This document shows, in pieces, positions 1-11,330 of a stretch of DNA of 64,000 nt; position 1 is the first letter of the stretch; the number at the start of each line of letters is the position of its first letter. This DNA is from Amphibalanus amphitrite (taxonomy: Eukaryota > Arthropoda > Thecostraca > Balanomorpha > Balanidae): positions 372,001 through 436,000 of the forward strand of contig NW_024881845.1 of NCBI RefSeq assembly GCF_019059575.1. Reading direction: 5' to 3'. The notes under the pieces are model-generated. The model did not search any database. It was not told where the DNA came from and saw only the letters and a program-made list of their open reading frames with translations. The translations under genes were made by a program, and so were the position numbers.

Positions 1-170
1 AGTTTCTCCTGGGCGCGCGCCGCCTTGTCCCGGTTGGAGAAGTGCACGAACGCAAAGTCCCTGAGCTTCTTGACGCGCTCCACGCCGCCGTCAGCGGCAC
101 GACTGAAGGCGTCTCGGATCTGGTCCTCGGTGGTCGACAGCAGCAGGTTCCTCACGTACAGCACTGTCAC
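1..170 (-). CDS. RBM47: RBM47/A1CF-family protein, exon with start of RRM3 (partial)
   Basis: Read on the minus strand, this exon follows a CCCACAG acceptor (AG at 172-171) and opens in phase 0 with VTVLYVRNLLLSTTED, then VERVKKLRDFAFVHF. This is the start of the third RNA-recognition motif of the A1CF/RBM46/RBM47 family, with RNP2-like LYVRNL and RNP1-like DFAFVHF. It joins in frame to the exon ending at 4200, whose last residues are ETMSK; the family has the same ETMSxVxxLYVRNL junction. The exon runs off the low end of the window, so the rest of RRM3 and the C-terminal domain are not seen. Known members bind AU-rich or edited mRNAs and act as cofactors of RNA editing, splicing or stability. 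That role is inferred here from homology. Confidence 0.9.
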   Translation of the reverse strand, partial: MTVLYVRNLLLSTTEDQIRDAFSRAADGGVERVKKLRDFAFVHFSNRDKAARAQEK

Positions 171-194
171 CTGTGGGGCGGGTGCAGGGGTGGG

Positions 195-1152
195 TTAACC
201 CTCGCCCATGTAGGGGGGGGGGGTTGGTGCAACCCCCCCCCCCCCCCTGAGGTTTTTCGGAAATAGTGCAAAAACGGCGGCGCGCAGCGTCGCCAAATTT
301 TGGGTACCTTATGGGGCAAGCCTTGCGCATCTTTTGATAAAAAAAAATTTGACCGGGTCATGTCAGGTCACGGAGTTATGACGTCACAAAGGGAACAGCC
401 TCCGGCCGGATTTTCACAAACTGAGTGCCAACGCCCGAGGTTTCCTGCCGGTGGTACGGACATCGGTTGATGGATCGTGATGAAACTTCCCATGCATGTT
501 GGGGCGATTATTGGCTATCATATGGTATAAGAAACTTGACCGGGTCAGGTCAGGTCACGGAGCTATGACGTCACAAGAGGAACAGCGTCCGGTACTATTT
601 TTGAAAAGCGCCCGAACCACTATTTTGCTAATTCTTGTCACCTCAATGGGAATATGCAGCAATATTAGCTTCTATAGGGAGCAAATGGACCTCTCAAATC
701 CAAAAATACAATCAGATTTCAAAAATTTAAATTTTGATTTTTCGAATTTCTGCCGCCGACTGTGACCTTGCCGACTTCCGGCGCTCCCAACGCGCCATTT
801 TTAGAGCTAGGGAAACGAAATACATACCAAACGATAGAGAATTGATCAAGGAACACGATAGTGAAGGTTTCAAGTCGATATCTCCCACCGTTTTGCCGCA
901 ATCGCCGCGGAAAGTTGAAAAAAAGTCTATTTTTCCGAAAATTTGACCTTTGACCGGTCAAAAGTAGGTCAAATGTTGACCTAGGACCAAAAAATATACC
1001 ACCAATCGCGAGATCTCGGCGAGTGCAATCCGTTGGTCTTTTCCGCTAAGCTCTACGACGCTCCGTTTTCAAACGCCAAGGGGGGGGGGGTCGCACCCCC
1101 CCCCCCCTGCATGGGCGAAGGTGGCAGATCGCCGTTTACGGGCGAGGGTTAA
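195..1152. mobile_element. piggyBac-like non-autonomous element, G-run/C-run family
   Basis: The left end is TTAA-CCCTCGCCCATG at 195. The right end is ACGGGCGAGGG-TTAA, with TTAA at 1149-1152. TTAA duplication plus a CCC-starting terminal inverted repeat is the hallmark of the piggyBac superfamily. Just inside each end lies a G-run/C-run hairpin: a run of about eleven G, a 9-nt loop and about fifteen C at 210-247, and a G-run with a short loop and a C-run at 1081-1107. The interior has GGTCA repeats and TGACGTCA. No transposase frame is present, so it is a MITE-like derivative. It shares both ends with the element at 36852. Confidence 0.75.
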
Positions 1153-1926
1153 AATATTCGGTACCGGCAGCATTTACACCAGTTTGGTGCAGGCTACAGG
1201 TCGGTCTACCTACAGTGCGTTGGGTTCACTTTTGGTGCGCATGTTTCGCGTCTTCCCTGCACCTGATCGGACCATTGCCTATTTTATCAGGTGTCTGCAG
1301 CATGTATTAAAAGTCGAAGATTCAACCACGGCCCTCCGCCCGTTACCATGCCAGTCGATCATCCACCAGTGACTGACCGTCGCCGCGACTGGCCGAGCGA
1401 ACTGTCCTAATTCTATCCTCTGACATTCGATCCCCGGCCGCTGCAGAAACAACAAGCCACCGCCGCCGGCGTTACCCCCCCCCCCCCCCCCATGCCGCGC
1501 TTCCCTGACAACCACTACGCTCGGTTTGTGTGGTGTCAACTGACAGCGATCAGCTGACACGGCGGTGTGGCCGTCATTGAGGGTGCGAACTTGAAACCGC
1601 ACCATCTGGCCGCTAATGAACAGCTGACAGGGGCACGAGGGAGCGACTTCTGAAGTGTCTAATGCCCGGCAAAAGCGGTACATACTGTGAACTGTCATAA
1701 TACTGAACATGAGGAATCGCAGGACAAGTCTTCAGTAGCCTAGAATGCATTAGTGATTTGATCAGGTAATCTGATATACCTATTTGCCTAATTCGTATTC
1801 ATTCGCTTACTCATTTACTTGAAAGCATGAGCAATACGAGCTGGAAATCGCTGTGTGGTTTATCCTACATTCTTGCAGTGCATTCACCGTTACATTTGTC
1901 ATCGTAACCCACTCGAAATCAGCGTG

Positions 1927-2412
1927 TTAAAGGGACCCTCCCACCTTCAAAAAAGTTTATGAATTGGCATGAAAGTGATGTCGCTCAGTTTAGAAAGAGC
2001 GAAAACGAATATCTACCAAATTTCACCGAAAAATATTCACCGGTTTTCAAGATATCAGACTTTTACTTTTGTTTACTTTTTTGGGATCTCCGCTCTTTCT
2101 AGCGACTTTATTTTAGAAGTGCGGCGTTTGCGGCAGATGTTGCGTGGAAATAGCATATACCACCGCGTGCTACAAAACGTTTTAGTCAAACATTAAAAAA
2201 TCGTTACATATTTGCGCTGACGTCACACATTCAGAGGGGTATTCCTAAGCATTAGCCCCTCTGAATCAAAATGCTGCAATTTTGAAATTCAATATTTCCG
2301 ATTTAAGGCATTTCTCGATGTTGTGAGTGCCGAAACCGGTAATTGTGAGCCAGGGACCCCATTTTGGCTATCTCTACTCAAATCTAATTTTAAGGTGGGA
2401 GGGTCCCTTTAA
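1927..2412. mobile_element. TTAA-flanked MITE, second family
   Basis: The terminal inverted repeats are AGGGACCCTCCCACCTT (from 1931) and AAGGTGGGAGGGTCCCT (to 2408). They are flanked by TTAA at 1927-1930 and 2409-2412. The element is about 478 bp without the TTAA copies and has no coding capacity. A 10-bp hairpin stem (TTCAGAGGGG / CCCCTCTGAA) lies at about 2230-2265. The TTAA target suggests piggyBac-type mobilisation, but the terminus differs from that of the 195-1152 element. Confidence 0.75.
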
Positions 2413-2588
2413 CGACAGCCAGTAAGTTTACTTTCGGGGATTGGTGCACAAACACAAAGGAAACCAAACTGCCATAAAGAAAAGGGTCGGCAGCGGTAGC
2501 GGTAGCCCGCGAACATTTCGGCATGTCGCTCTGTCATAGCACTGGGGTATAGTAATGGTGGCATGAGCAGAGTGAACTCGGACGCAAC

Positions 2589-2633
2589 GGGGCGGGGCGG
2601 GGTGGGGCGGGGTGGGATGGGGTGGGGTGGGGC
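2589..2633 (+). repeat. G-rich simple repeat with quadruplex potential
   Basis: Repeated GGGG runs are separated by single C or T bases (GGGGCGGGGCGGGGTGGGG pattern). G-rich sequence continues more loosely to about 2750. It lies in the RBM47-like intron on the strand opposite the transcript, so the pre-mRNA is C-rich here. Confidence 0.7.
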
Positions 2634-4199
2634 GACACGGGGAGACGCGACGGTGCGTGGGGATGTGGTGGGGAGGGGAAGGAGGCAGGGGATACTAGAG
2701 GGTGTCGGTTACGCGGTAGCAGTAGCGGGGGAGGAGGGGGGGGGCGATGACCGGACCCGCCAGTCTCGTCGCTTTGACGCATCACCCCATGTCCCGGCCA
2801 CGTCCGTAATCCCCGCCCCTCCCCAACTGCCCCAGCGCCCTCGTCAGTCTCATGACACACGATCCGTCTCCGATGATAAGATACGCCCGCCGCCCGGCCC
2901 AGTAAAGCCGAGACGGTCGGGACAGCCGTCAGCCCGGCTATCGATGTACTGCAAGGCGTTTGGCGACCCCCAGCAGCCGGGTTGTGTAGACATGTGGACG
3001 TGGAGGTATAGTTGCTGACATTCTACGTTGTTCTCGTATGGAGCGTTATTGGTCACTAGTTATCCATTTTATCAACTTGATTAGATGCATGGTTTTCCTG
3101 CCAGTTGGGACTTCGGTGAGCGCAAATAAAAAAGTGAATGAAGTTACGAGGAGAAAAATGTGCATGCAAGCTTGAGACCATGCACAGCATAACAATGTGA
3201 GTGGTTATCTACATATAACTCCCATGGCCAGCTATTCCCAGACCATGTTCAGTCCGTACCGTATCAGTCTCTAATTTCCGAAAATGTGGTACGCTATTTT
3301 ACCACCTCCCCACACAGTTGGGCTCTACGGGTTGGCAAATACTGATACCACACAAAGTCCGTACTGAGTCAATCGAGCTGGCCTGAGTAACACCTGTGCC
3401 AGTCGCCCGGTCACCGCCCCGCTCTATCGCTCCGTGCGCGAGCAGAACCAACTCCAGTCGCGGCGGAACGCCAATTCCGGATATTTGGCCAACACCGTAC
3501 CGCAAATAGCGAGGGCGAAGGAAATGAGTTTGGAGGCCGTTTGGTGTGGCACAGGCAGGACAAAACGCGAGCTAAGTTCCGAAATGCCAGAAACAAGTAA
3601 ATTATACCTGTGCACTTCATACTGCATTGGCTTTTAGTGCAGACAGGGTGCTTATTAGTGAGGACGAACCACCTCAACTTATCTTAGCCAGCTGTGTGAC
3701 GGTGACTCATAAAATGGCACGTCTCGAATGAGTGATGTCACGGCAGGTCAAATAACGGCTGTTTGCATAGGTGGACGGACGCCGACGGCATTCAACACAG
3801 ATTAGTCACACTGGGAGGCGCGTCGGCATGTAGGAATGTCCACGAGGCTATCTATCATAGGACGCCCCAGCTGAGAGCTGGGTTTAGCGGCGTCGAGTTT
3901 GGTCTGTCTGTCCCAATCAAAAAGCTGTCCCAATTTGCATAAGAGTTTCAGCATTATCAATTGGAACGAAAACATAGGAAGATGATGAAAATCAAGCCCA
4001 AAGCAACAAACGAATATTGCAGGTTTTATGGAACGTCTCATTACGATCGCATATCTGCTGAGCAGCAAAATATCCACTCAGGAACACCCAGAAACCGAAT
4101 ACATGAAAAGAACAGGTGCAGAAAAATCAGGCACATACTAACAAAAATAGCACCAAAATGTACCATCACCCAGCCCCATTTTCCACCAGCAGTTCTCAC

Positions 4200-5126
4200 C
4201 TTGGACATGGTCTCCTCGTCGACGTCCGGCTCGGGCTCGGCCCAGTCGACGGCGATGGTCTGTCCCCACAGCTGGATCCGGCCCGGGATCAGCTTCCTGC
4301 GGGCCATCGCCGCCGCCTTGTGGTTCTTGTACTCGACGAACGCGAAGCCGCGAGACTTGCTCTTGTCAGTGACGCTGCTGTAGACGATGACGTCCACCAC
4401 GCCGTCCGTCACCTTGGACATCTCCTCGAAGATCTCGTCCCGCACCTTGTTTTTGGGCAGGCCGCCGACGAAGAGCCTGCAGTTGTCGACCGACTTGACG
4501 ACGCCGATGTAGCGGCCCTTGCGAATCTCGTAGTTGTTGAGCTGACGCACCGCCTGGCTGGCCTCGGCCGGAGTGCTGAACATGACGAAGGCATAGCCGC
4601 GGTTGGTACCACTGAAGTCCATCATCAGGCGCACCTCGTAGATCTTGCCGACGCGCTCAAACACGGGCGCCAGCTCATCTTCAAACAGATCTCTGGGGAT
4701 TTTCCCGACGAACACCTCGCTGCCTTTGGCCGGGGGCGGGCCCTGCCAGTTGGGCGGCGGACCGCCGTACTTGCGCTGACCGTTCTCCTGAATGATGTTG
4801 TAGCCGGTGCGCTCCATCAGCCTCAGCAGCGCCAGGTTGTTGACTTTGTCGGTAGCCAGCCGGCCGTCGGCGGCCGAGCCGGGCGAGGAGGCGGCCGGGG
4901 TGGAGCGGCCATCCTGCCGGGCAGGGTCCAGGTCGGGCTCCGACGGACCTGAAACGGACAGATTCTTCATAGCGTCGTTTAACGGGGTCGCCGCTGGTGC
5001 TGCGGCTGGCGCTGGAGCTGGCGCTGGCGCTGGTGCGGGGGCCGGACCCGGTGCCGCCGCCGCCACCGCGGCCGGCGACGGCTGGGGAGGGGGAGGGGGC
5101 GGCGCGTGCGAGCCTCCTCGAGGCAT
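4200..5126 (-). CDS. RBM47: RBM47/A1CF-family RNA-binding protein, 5' coding exon (RRM1 and RRM2)
   Basis: This exon encodes 309 residues. I chose the ATG at 5126-5124, which sits in a GCCGCCGAG-ATG context with G at -3; the open frame runs ten codons further up but has only a GTG there. The N-terminus is a Pro/Ala low-complexity tract (about residues 8-50). Next comes the family signature [23 protein letters not shown] (about 104-125). RRM1 is about 136-214, with VFVGKI and [12 protein letters not shown]2 is about 216-298, with CRLFVGGL and SRGFAFVEY, and ends [15 protein letters not shown]. These match A1CF, RBM46 and RBM47 better than SYNCRIP/hnRNP R; the MERTGY wording is nearest RBM47. 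The donor is AAG|GTGAG at 4200/4199, and translation past it quickly loses similarity. The product is expected to be a nuclear/cytoplasmic RNA-binding protein. A possible upstream 5' exon is noted near 5929. Confidence 0.9.
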
Positions 5127-6625
5127 CTCGGCGGCGACTCGGAGCGGGGAGAGCACTGGACGAGCTCACGGCGACCTGAGCTCCCGACTGGCTCACAGCT
5201 CGCGCTCAGCTCCGGCCGCGTCGCGCTCAGGTGACCCACTCGCCGGTACCTGTCGCGCCGCGCCCTGTTCGGGCCACGATACCCGCTATCTAATCGGCGC
5301 ACTGCTCGGGCGCCGATAGGGGGTCGCTCCCGTGACGGTGGGGAAGGGGAGGGGACATCGCGGAGCGACGCCGCACTGATTTTGATGGCTGCGCCAAACG
5401 GATGTTGCCCGGATCGTGAATAAATCCAAGGTTCATATAGATATTTGCGTAAAGAATAGCCTGCGCTTCAATGATTATCAATGGTTCCGCGAAAGGACGT
5501 GGAAAGCGTATTTCTCAAGGGTTATCAAATTTTAATTCCAACAAAAACCAGTGGATGCACTACATCAACAAATAGTTTTCGGCGGTTCCTCCCTCCCCGT
5601 CCCCTTCCAGCAGCCTTCAGACCGTGGTGGGGCGGCGGGCCTCAAGATCAACGTCAAGGCCTCAAACTCAAGGGGAGTCCAAGGCGTTTGGCATAACAAT
5701 TGACAAGGGTAACGAAAATACAACAACTGTTATGTAACTATTGGTCATTTATTATTTTGAACTCTGTCCTCGCGCACAATACAGGACCATAACAATAATC
5801 GATAATTTACCAATGCATTCCACATTAATTGGCAATCGCATCATGATTCACCAGCCAGTTATCACCACCAGACGACAAACAGCAAAAAAAAAACGAAAAT
5901 AGCGAAAATTGAAATCTGAATCACTTACCGGGGCTCGTACACTGGTAAAACGGGTCGAAGTAGAAACTTCCAAATCCCTTAGTGGGTCTCATATAATGCA
6001 TGACTTCCCCCATCGTTCAAGATGCAGGTACAAACAGAAGAATCACTTCACGTTAGCTTCGCAGTTCCAGATCATTCCCGCCAGACGCACAGACAGCACC
6101 CGCGGAATTCCAGCCAACGAATGAAACGCGCCGGCGCGAGCTTTCTGGCGGCTGGCCGTTGCTACGCGACGCGTCTCCAGCAGAATCAAGCTCGCTAAAT
6201 TTGGCGCGAGTCGTGGGATAAAAGCAAGGATAAAAGCATCGCGAATTTTATTCAACGAAAACGTTTTTTTCATGAATTGAGTGACAAATAGCTTATAACA
6301 TATGCACAACAAATTTGAAAATATTTTATTCAGAGTGGCGATTGCCATTTATCAGCACTATTCCCCTAAATAGAACGGCCACTTTCTACTTGCATCTGAA
6401 ACCAGGCTTATTCCTTGCATTGTCTGCATTCGACAGTCGCCTTTTCTCCTGTATTCATCGGGGCACTGGCCACTGTCTAGCTCTTATCGTTTATGATTCA
6501 AGCAGGCTATACCTAAGCGAAATCCAGATGAAAATATGCTCTATCCGGTGACCGTTCCTGCCACGCCTATTTATTCAATTTGTCATTTTCCCATGATCCA
6601 TTCCAAGCGCCAGGCCCTGGGGCTG
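5127..6625. other. 5' flank of the RBM47-like gene; possible upstream exon
   Basis: Directly upstream of the start codon, about 5127-5390 is GC-rich and could hold the promoter or 5' UTR. On the minus strand a strong donor, CCCCG|GTAAGTG, lies at 5930/5929. It is preceded by an open frame starting MGEVMHYMRP with no stop before the donor. That could be an alternative first exon, but I cannot place a matching acceptor. The rest (5400-5900 and 6130-6625) is AT-richer with no recognised feature. Confidence 0.3.
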
Positions 6626-8676
6626 GCTGGACCTATTGATTTTCTACATACGCGCCGGCCGAAGGGGGGCGGGGCGGAACGACCCCCCCTCGCTGTTTCG
6701 CCCCTGATGGAGCTAGCGCGTCGCGGGAAAAACGAGCCTGTGCGCCGTTACGAGACACAGCGGTTGAGACCCGATTAGCGAGTTTAAGGTCCGAGGTCAA
6801 CCGGTGACCTCTGAGTTCAGGTCAAGTGCCCCAAGTACGGTTCTGTGTTTGGTGAATAACTTCGCAAAAAAAACGGGCGCAGAGCCGCGATTTTGGCAGC
6901 ATCGTGTTTGCCTCGCTCAGGCGCGTCGAATGATATACTTTTTATTTGGGTGAGGTCAACTTAGGGTGTTGACCTCAGGTCACGGTCAGGTCAGCGCCCA
7001 GGTCAGGTCAGGTCAGGTCACGAAATTGGTCAAAGGAGGTCATGTCACATATCATTCGATTCGGCAGGTCTTCCTGAGTCCATTGGTGGCTTTCCCGACT
7101 CGCTATCTCAGTTAAATCGGGAGTTATTGACGAAAAAAACTAATATGACCCTAATGACGTCATAAGCGACATCACGCAAGGTCAACATTGCAAAATTAAC
7201 GCAACGATCCTCGCAAGGAGTGCATGAAATCACGATTCTGTGTGCTTGAGATAGTTGGAGATCGTTCCCAGCGCTAGAATAGCAGTTTTCACACGGCTCT
7301 TTGTTTTAGGGGGGGGGGGGAGATGGTGACTCATGATATACCTGATCCGTAATCGGGCCAATGTATCTTAATTTCAGTCCCATCTGATTGGGTCTAATCG
7401 CGAGCAACAGAAACCGAATTTTCTGGTTGCTAGAAAAAAGTTCAATTGTACCGTATTGGCATAGCATTGGAGCGGCGGTAGCACAGCTGAGAAAGAGGCG
7501 TGTGTCCTACCTGTTGGATTCCGGGGACCTGTCGGAGGTCTGAGGGCAATATATCGGCAGCCCGCAGCTGCAAGCCACACTATTGAGGGCTGAATATTGA
7601 GAACCTATGTAGAAAAAGGACCTCGAGTACCACTCTGTGCTCTAACCCTCGCCGGCCGAGGGGGGGGGGCGGGTGCCGCCCCCCCCATAGGTTTTTTTTT
7701 TTCGCGATAGCTCCCAACACGCTGGCGATAGAGAGCTGAAACTTGGCATACCTGACCTTTGATTCAAGCCGGATCTTTTGACACCAACCGCATTTTTGGG
7801 TCAGGTCAGGTCACTGACCTATGACGTCATAAGTGAACCTCTGCACGGTCTTCAGATGTCGCAACTTCGCAACGCCCTCACTGCCAGAGGAGATGTCACA
7901 AGGAAATGAAACTTGCAGGATCTAGTATCCATTATGAGTCTCACAACTTGTATATCTCGGATTTTTCCTAAAGGTCATATGAGGTCAGGTCATTTTCGTG
8001 ACCTCACCATTATAAGTCAATGGGGAAAAATGAAAACTGCTATTCTGGCGCCGGGAACGATCTCCAACTATCTCAAGCACACAGAATCGTGATTTGGTGC
8101 ACTCCTTGCAAGGTTAGATGCGTCACATTTGCAATGTTGACCTTGCGTGACGTCATTTATGACGTCATCAAGGTCATATTAGTTTTTCGTCAATAACTCT
8201 TGATCAAATTGAGTTAGCGAGTCGGGAAAGCCACCAATGGACTCAGGAAGACCTGCCGAATCGAATGATATGCGACATGACCTCTTTTGACCAACTTCGT
8301 GACCAGGGGATGCTGACCTGACCTTGACCTGAGGTCAACACCTTAAGTTGACCTGACCCAAACAAAAAGTATATCATTCGACGCGCCTGAGCGAGGCGAA
8401 CACGATGCTGCCAAAATCGCGGCTCTGCGGCCGTTTTTTGCGAAGTTATTCACCAAAAACTGAACCGTACCTTGGGGCACTTGACCTGACCTCAGAGGTC
8501 ACCGGTTGACCTAGGACCTTAAAATCGGGTACCAATCTCTGCATCTCGTAACGGCGCACACGCTCGTTTTTTCCGCGACGCGCTAGCTTCACCAGGGGCG
8601 AAACGGCGAGGGGGGTCGTACCCGCCCCCCCCCCCCCCTCGGCCGGCGCGTATGTAGAAAACCAATAGGCCCGGCG
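6626..8676. mobile_element. Composite long inverted repeat of TTAA-family elements
   Basis: The arms at 6626-7291 and 8031-8676 are inverted copies of each other, readable almost base for base; both include CTACATACGCGCCGGCCG and GCGCGTCGCGG. The 739-bp centre (7292-8030) contains, at about 7645, the family's left end (TAACCCTCGCC-GGCCGAGGGG) with its G-run/C-run hairpin. I infer a full 1.03 kb element (7645-8676) next to an inverted, truncated second copy. GGTCA repeats and TGACGTCA occur throughout. There is no coding capacity. Confidence 0.65.
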
Positions 8677-11330
8677 AGGTCTAAAAAGTCCTTCGTCGCT
8701 GGTTTTGTTGAAGGCCTTTTCTTTAATATCGAAGAATAATTGGCCTGTAATAACTTGACAGCTAACTTCCACAGTAAACGCAAACGAGACGTAAAACCTC
8801 TGCAGACTACACCCTCCCGTTTTAATCGGTCGGTATTTAGGTGATGTTGGCCTGTGGTCGTTACTTATCGATGCACGAAGACATGTGCACTTTGTGCAGT
8901 GTGCTCCCAGATGATCCAGTACGCGGATTCTCATGGCTAGCACCAGCAACATCTCGCATTATTCGTTCGTCCCGACCTTTCGCACCAACACAAAGGTCAT
9001 CTATTTACAGCGTGGGATATATTGACACGATTTTCAGCACATAAACCGGCAACATTAAACACAACCGAGTAAAAGAACACATCAATGCTATACGGCCACT
9101 AACCGAGTCACCATTCGATCCACGTTAAAATGAGCGGGGAATGACCTTATCAGCGAACCCACATCACGTATTCGTGGAGTCGGGGCGTTAATTTGCACCT
9201 CAAAACCAGCATCCTGCACTAAGCGACACAATGCCGCCACGGCCATGCACAGACCAGTCAAATGACCGCACTTCTAACCTAGATTGTTCATAAAATAACA
9301 ACTTAACAGTAAGAGATAAGCAGCTCTATACCAACTCAGCAAAAACCAGAAAGCCCACACTGTGACTAGGGCTCACATTGCTTAGCAATTCATGACACCG
9401 TATCACACAAAGTTGATCGTGACGTAGCGCTCGCTCAGTGTGACGTCACACAGCGGAATTCCGCTCATCTATTCGACATCAGCTGCCAGTTATTTACATT
9501 TCACCACCGTCGGCGGAACATCGCTACCCGCACGCAGAGAATCGCGGGCGGTGGTGTTACACATGAGCTTGAAGCGATAGTTACCTAGACTAGCAGCTTT
9601 TAAGTGTAGCGACTGCAAGTGGGGACACGGATTCTAGAAAACGGACATGGGCAGAAGCTCTCTACGATACCCGCTACCGTGCGGCCGCTACGGTGGCTCA
9701 GTGGCAGGGGTAAGCTCTTCACAGGCATTCAACGGTCACACCGGGTGACCCAACATCTAACAGCGGCGGTCGCCAGGTCGGGTCAGGTCACACGGGTCGC
9801 ATTTAGACACAGTACCTAGGACGCTGCCTAATCCCCAGCCATACCTCGCGCTCCTGACAGTCAGAGGGCTCGCTTGGAGTGCAAAAGATCGCATGAAGAT
9901 CACGAATATCATCGGGCCATAGATCAGTCAGCAAAGACCGTCCTAAGTCGGTAAGTACATGAAAAAGCTACAACGGTTACGTTGAGGGGTGGTACTATTA
10001 GCGTGTAAGCTACAGGCGTGTAAGCTACAATGACAAGTACCTACAGGTCACAGGTCAGGCAGGGGAATAGAATCGCTTACAAAAGCGCGGTTCGCACTGC
10101 GCTACTGCAGGTGCACGATCGTCCAATATCATATTATTATGCCCAGATTACTTTAACTTTACACAGGATACGCACGCGTCGTGTGTCGTTTCGTTTAAAC
10201 CATATTGCAAGATATCGTCTTCAATATCTCGATGATTGCACTGGTTTCCCAAATTGTCTAAGACCTCGAATCAGGAATTCAATTATAAATACGTTCACTA
10301 CTGAGAGTGACGAACAGAGGGCTATGTGACAATTCAAACAGAAACAGCCAAGTATTCACATGACTTCAGAAGTCTTACATTGCTCGGATTGACAGCTATA
10401 GCTGTCCATAAATATTACTAAAAATAACGCCAACTGCTACTATGGAATAAACTGAAGCGAACAGCCTGTGCCTGTTGGGGGATAACATAAACCAACAAGG
10501 AACCCATGCACTGTGGGTTTCCAACTAACAACCCCTAACTAGCGTTCGAAAACCGAGATGCCTACGTCGATAATATTGCACAAGTAAAAGCACGAGGAAA
10601 AACGTCCCACATCTTGACCCGTCACTTCAGAGCTTGTTCGGTTTCTTGCTCATGCTTGTTCAACGACGGAGAGAGCTGAAGTCACGAGATGCATTCAGCC
10701 TTATGAGAACGGCAGGTTGAAGCTCTCACAAAATGTGTGCGGAGCTCACATATCATTGTCGCTCTGGGGTGAGTAATTGATGGGTTTGTATCGCGTTCAT
10801 GTCTGAATATAATCTGGAACGAATGGCAACCAGAGGTGAGACAGTCACAGATGCCATAGCCATCGAGGCAATCTCTGTTCGCCGGAAACTTCGGTATCTG
10901 CCAGTCAGACGAGCGGGGAAGATAGCTTCCAGACGAGTGGATCTCTGCATTCGGAAACGCAGCAAGCGGGGAAGAATGCAGACAAGAAGCACGGAACAGA
11001 CACCGCAAGCCGACATGGGGCTCAGTGATAACGATTCAGCACATGAAATGGCACAGAGACACATTTCCTCAAGGCGGGAGCTCAGCGTAAGACTCGGTAG
11101 GTCGTCAAGGGATGAAACGACGGCAGACGAAGGCGTCGAATGCCGATGGCCAAAGCAAGCACGCTTATGTCTGTGACTCCAGACTAAAGTAGAGAATACC
11201 CGAGGCAGTAACCATCGACAACTCCGATAATGTCGTGCCGTGTCGTCCAGCAAACACTCGCTGGGACCACGGTAGGTTGCGTCAAGTGAGCTCAACTTCC
11301 ACTGCACAGGCACAGGCAGTTTTCACCGGC
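8677..11330. other. Interval between the two cellular genes; nothing recognised
   Basis: This stretch lies downstream of the MFS gene stop codon and upstream of the composite repeat. About 10700-11330 probably holds 3' UTR of the MFS gene, but I could not place a convincing minus-strand poly(A) signal. Open frames here (for example 10799-11176, plus strand) have no recognisable similarity. Confidence 0.4.

Larger units (their letters stand above)
171..4199 (-). other. Intron of the RBM47-like gene, 4029 bp, colonised by TTAA elements
   Basis: The intron has donor GTGAG at 4199 and acceptor CCCACAG ending at 171 on the minus strand. It contains two TTAA-flanked elements (195-1152 and 1927-2412) and a G-rich simple-repeat tract (2589-2633). 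I see no coding exon in the remainder (1153-1926 and 2634-4199). Confidence 0.8.

Noticed and set aside
4200-5126. Assignment as SYNCRIP/hnRNP R
   Set aside because: RRM order is shared, but the [22 protein letters not shown] and [15 protein letters not shown] segments match A1CF/RBM46/RBM47 more closely, and the acidic N-terminal hnRNP Q/R domain is missing.
9690-9760. Another tRNA-like SINE head (TGGCTCAGTGG)
   Set aside because: It matches the A box but has no B box at the right distance.
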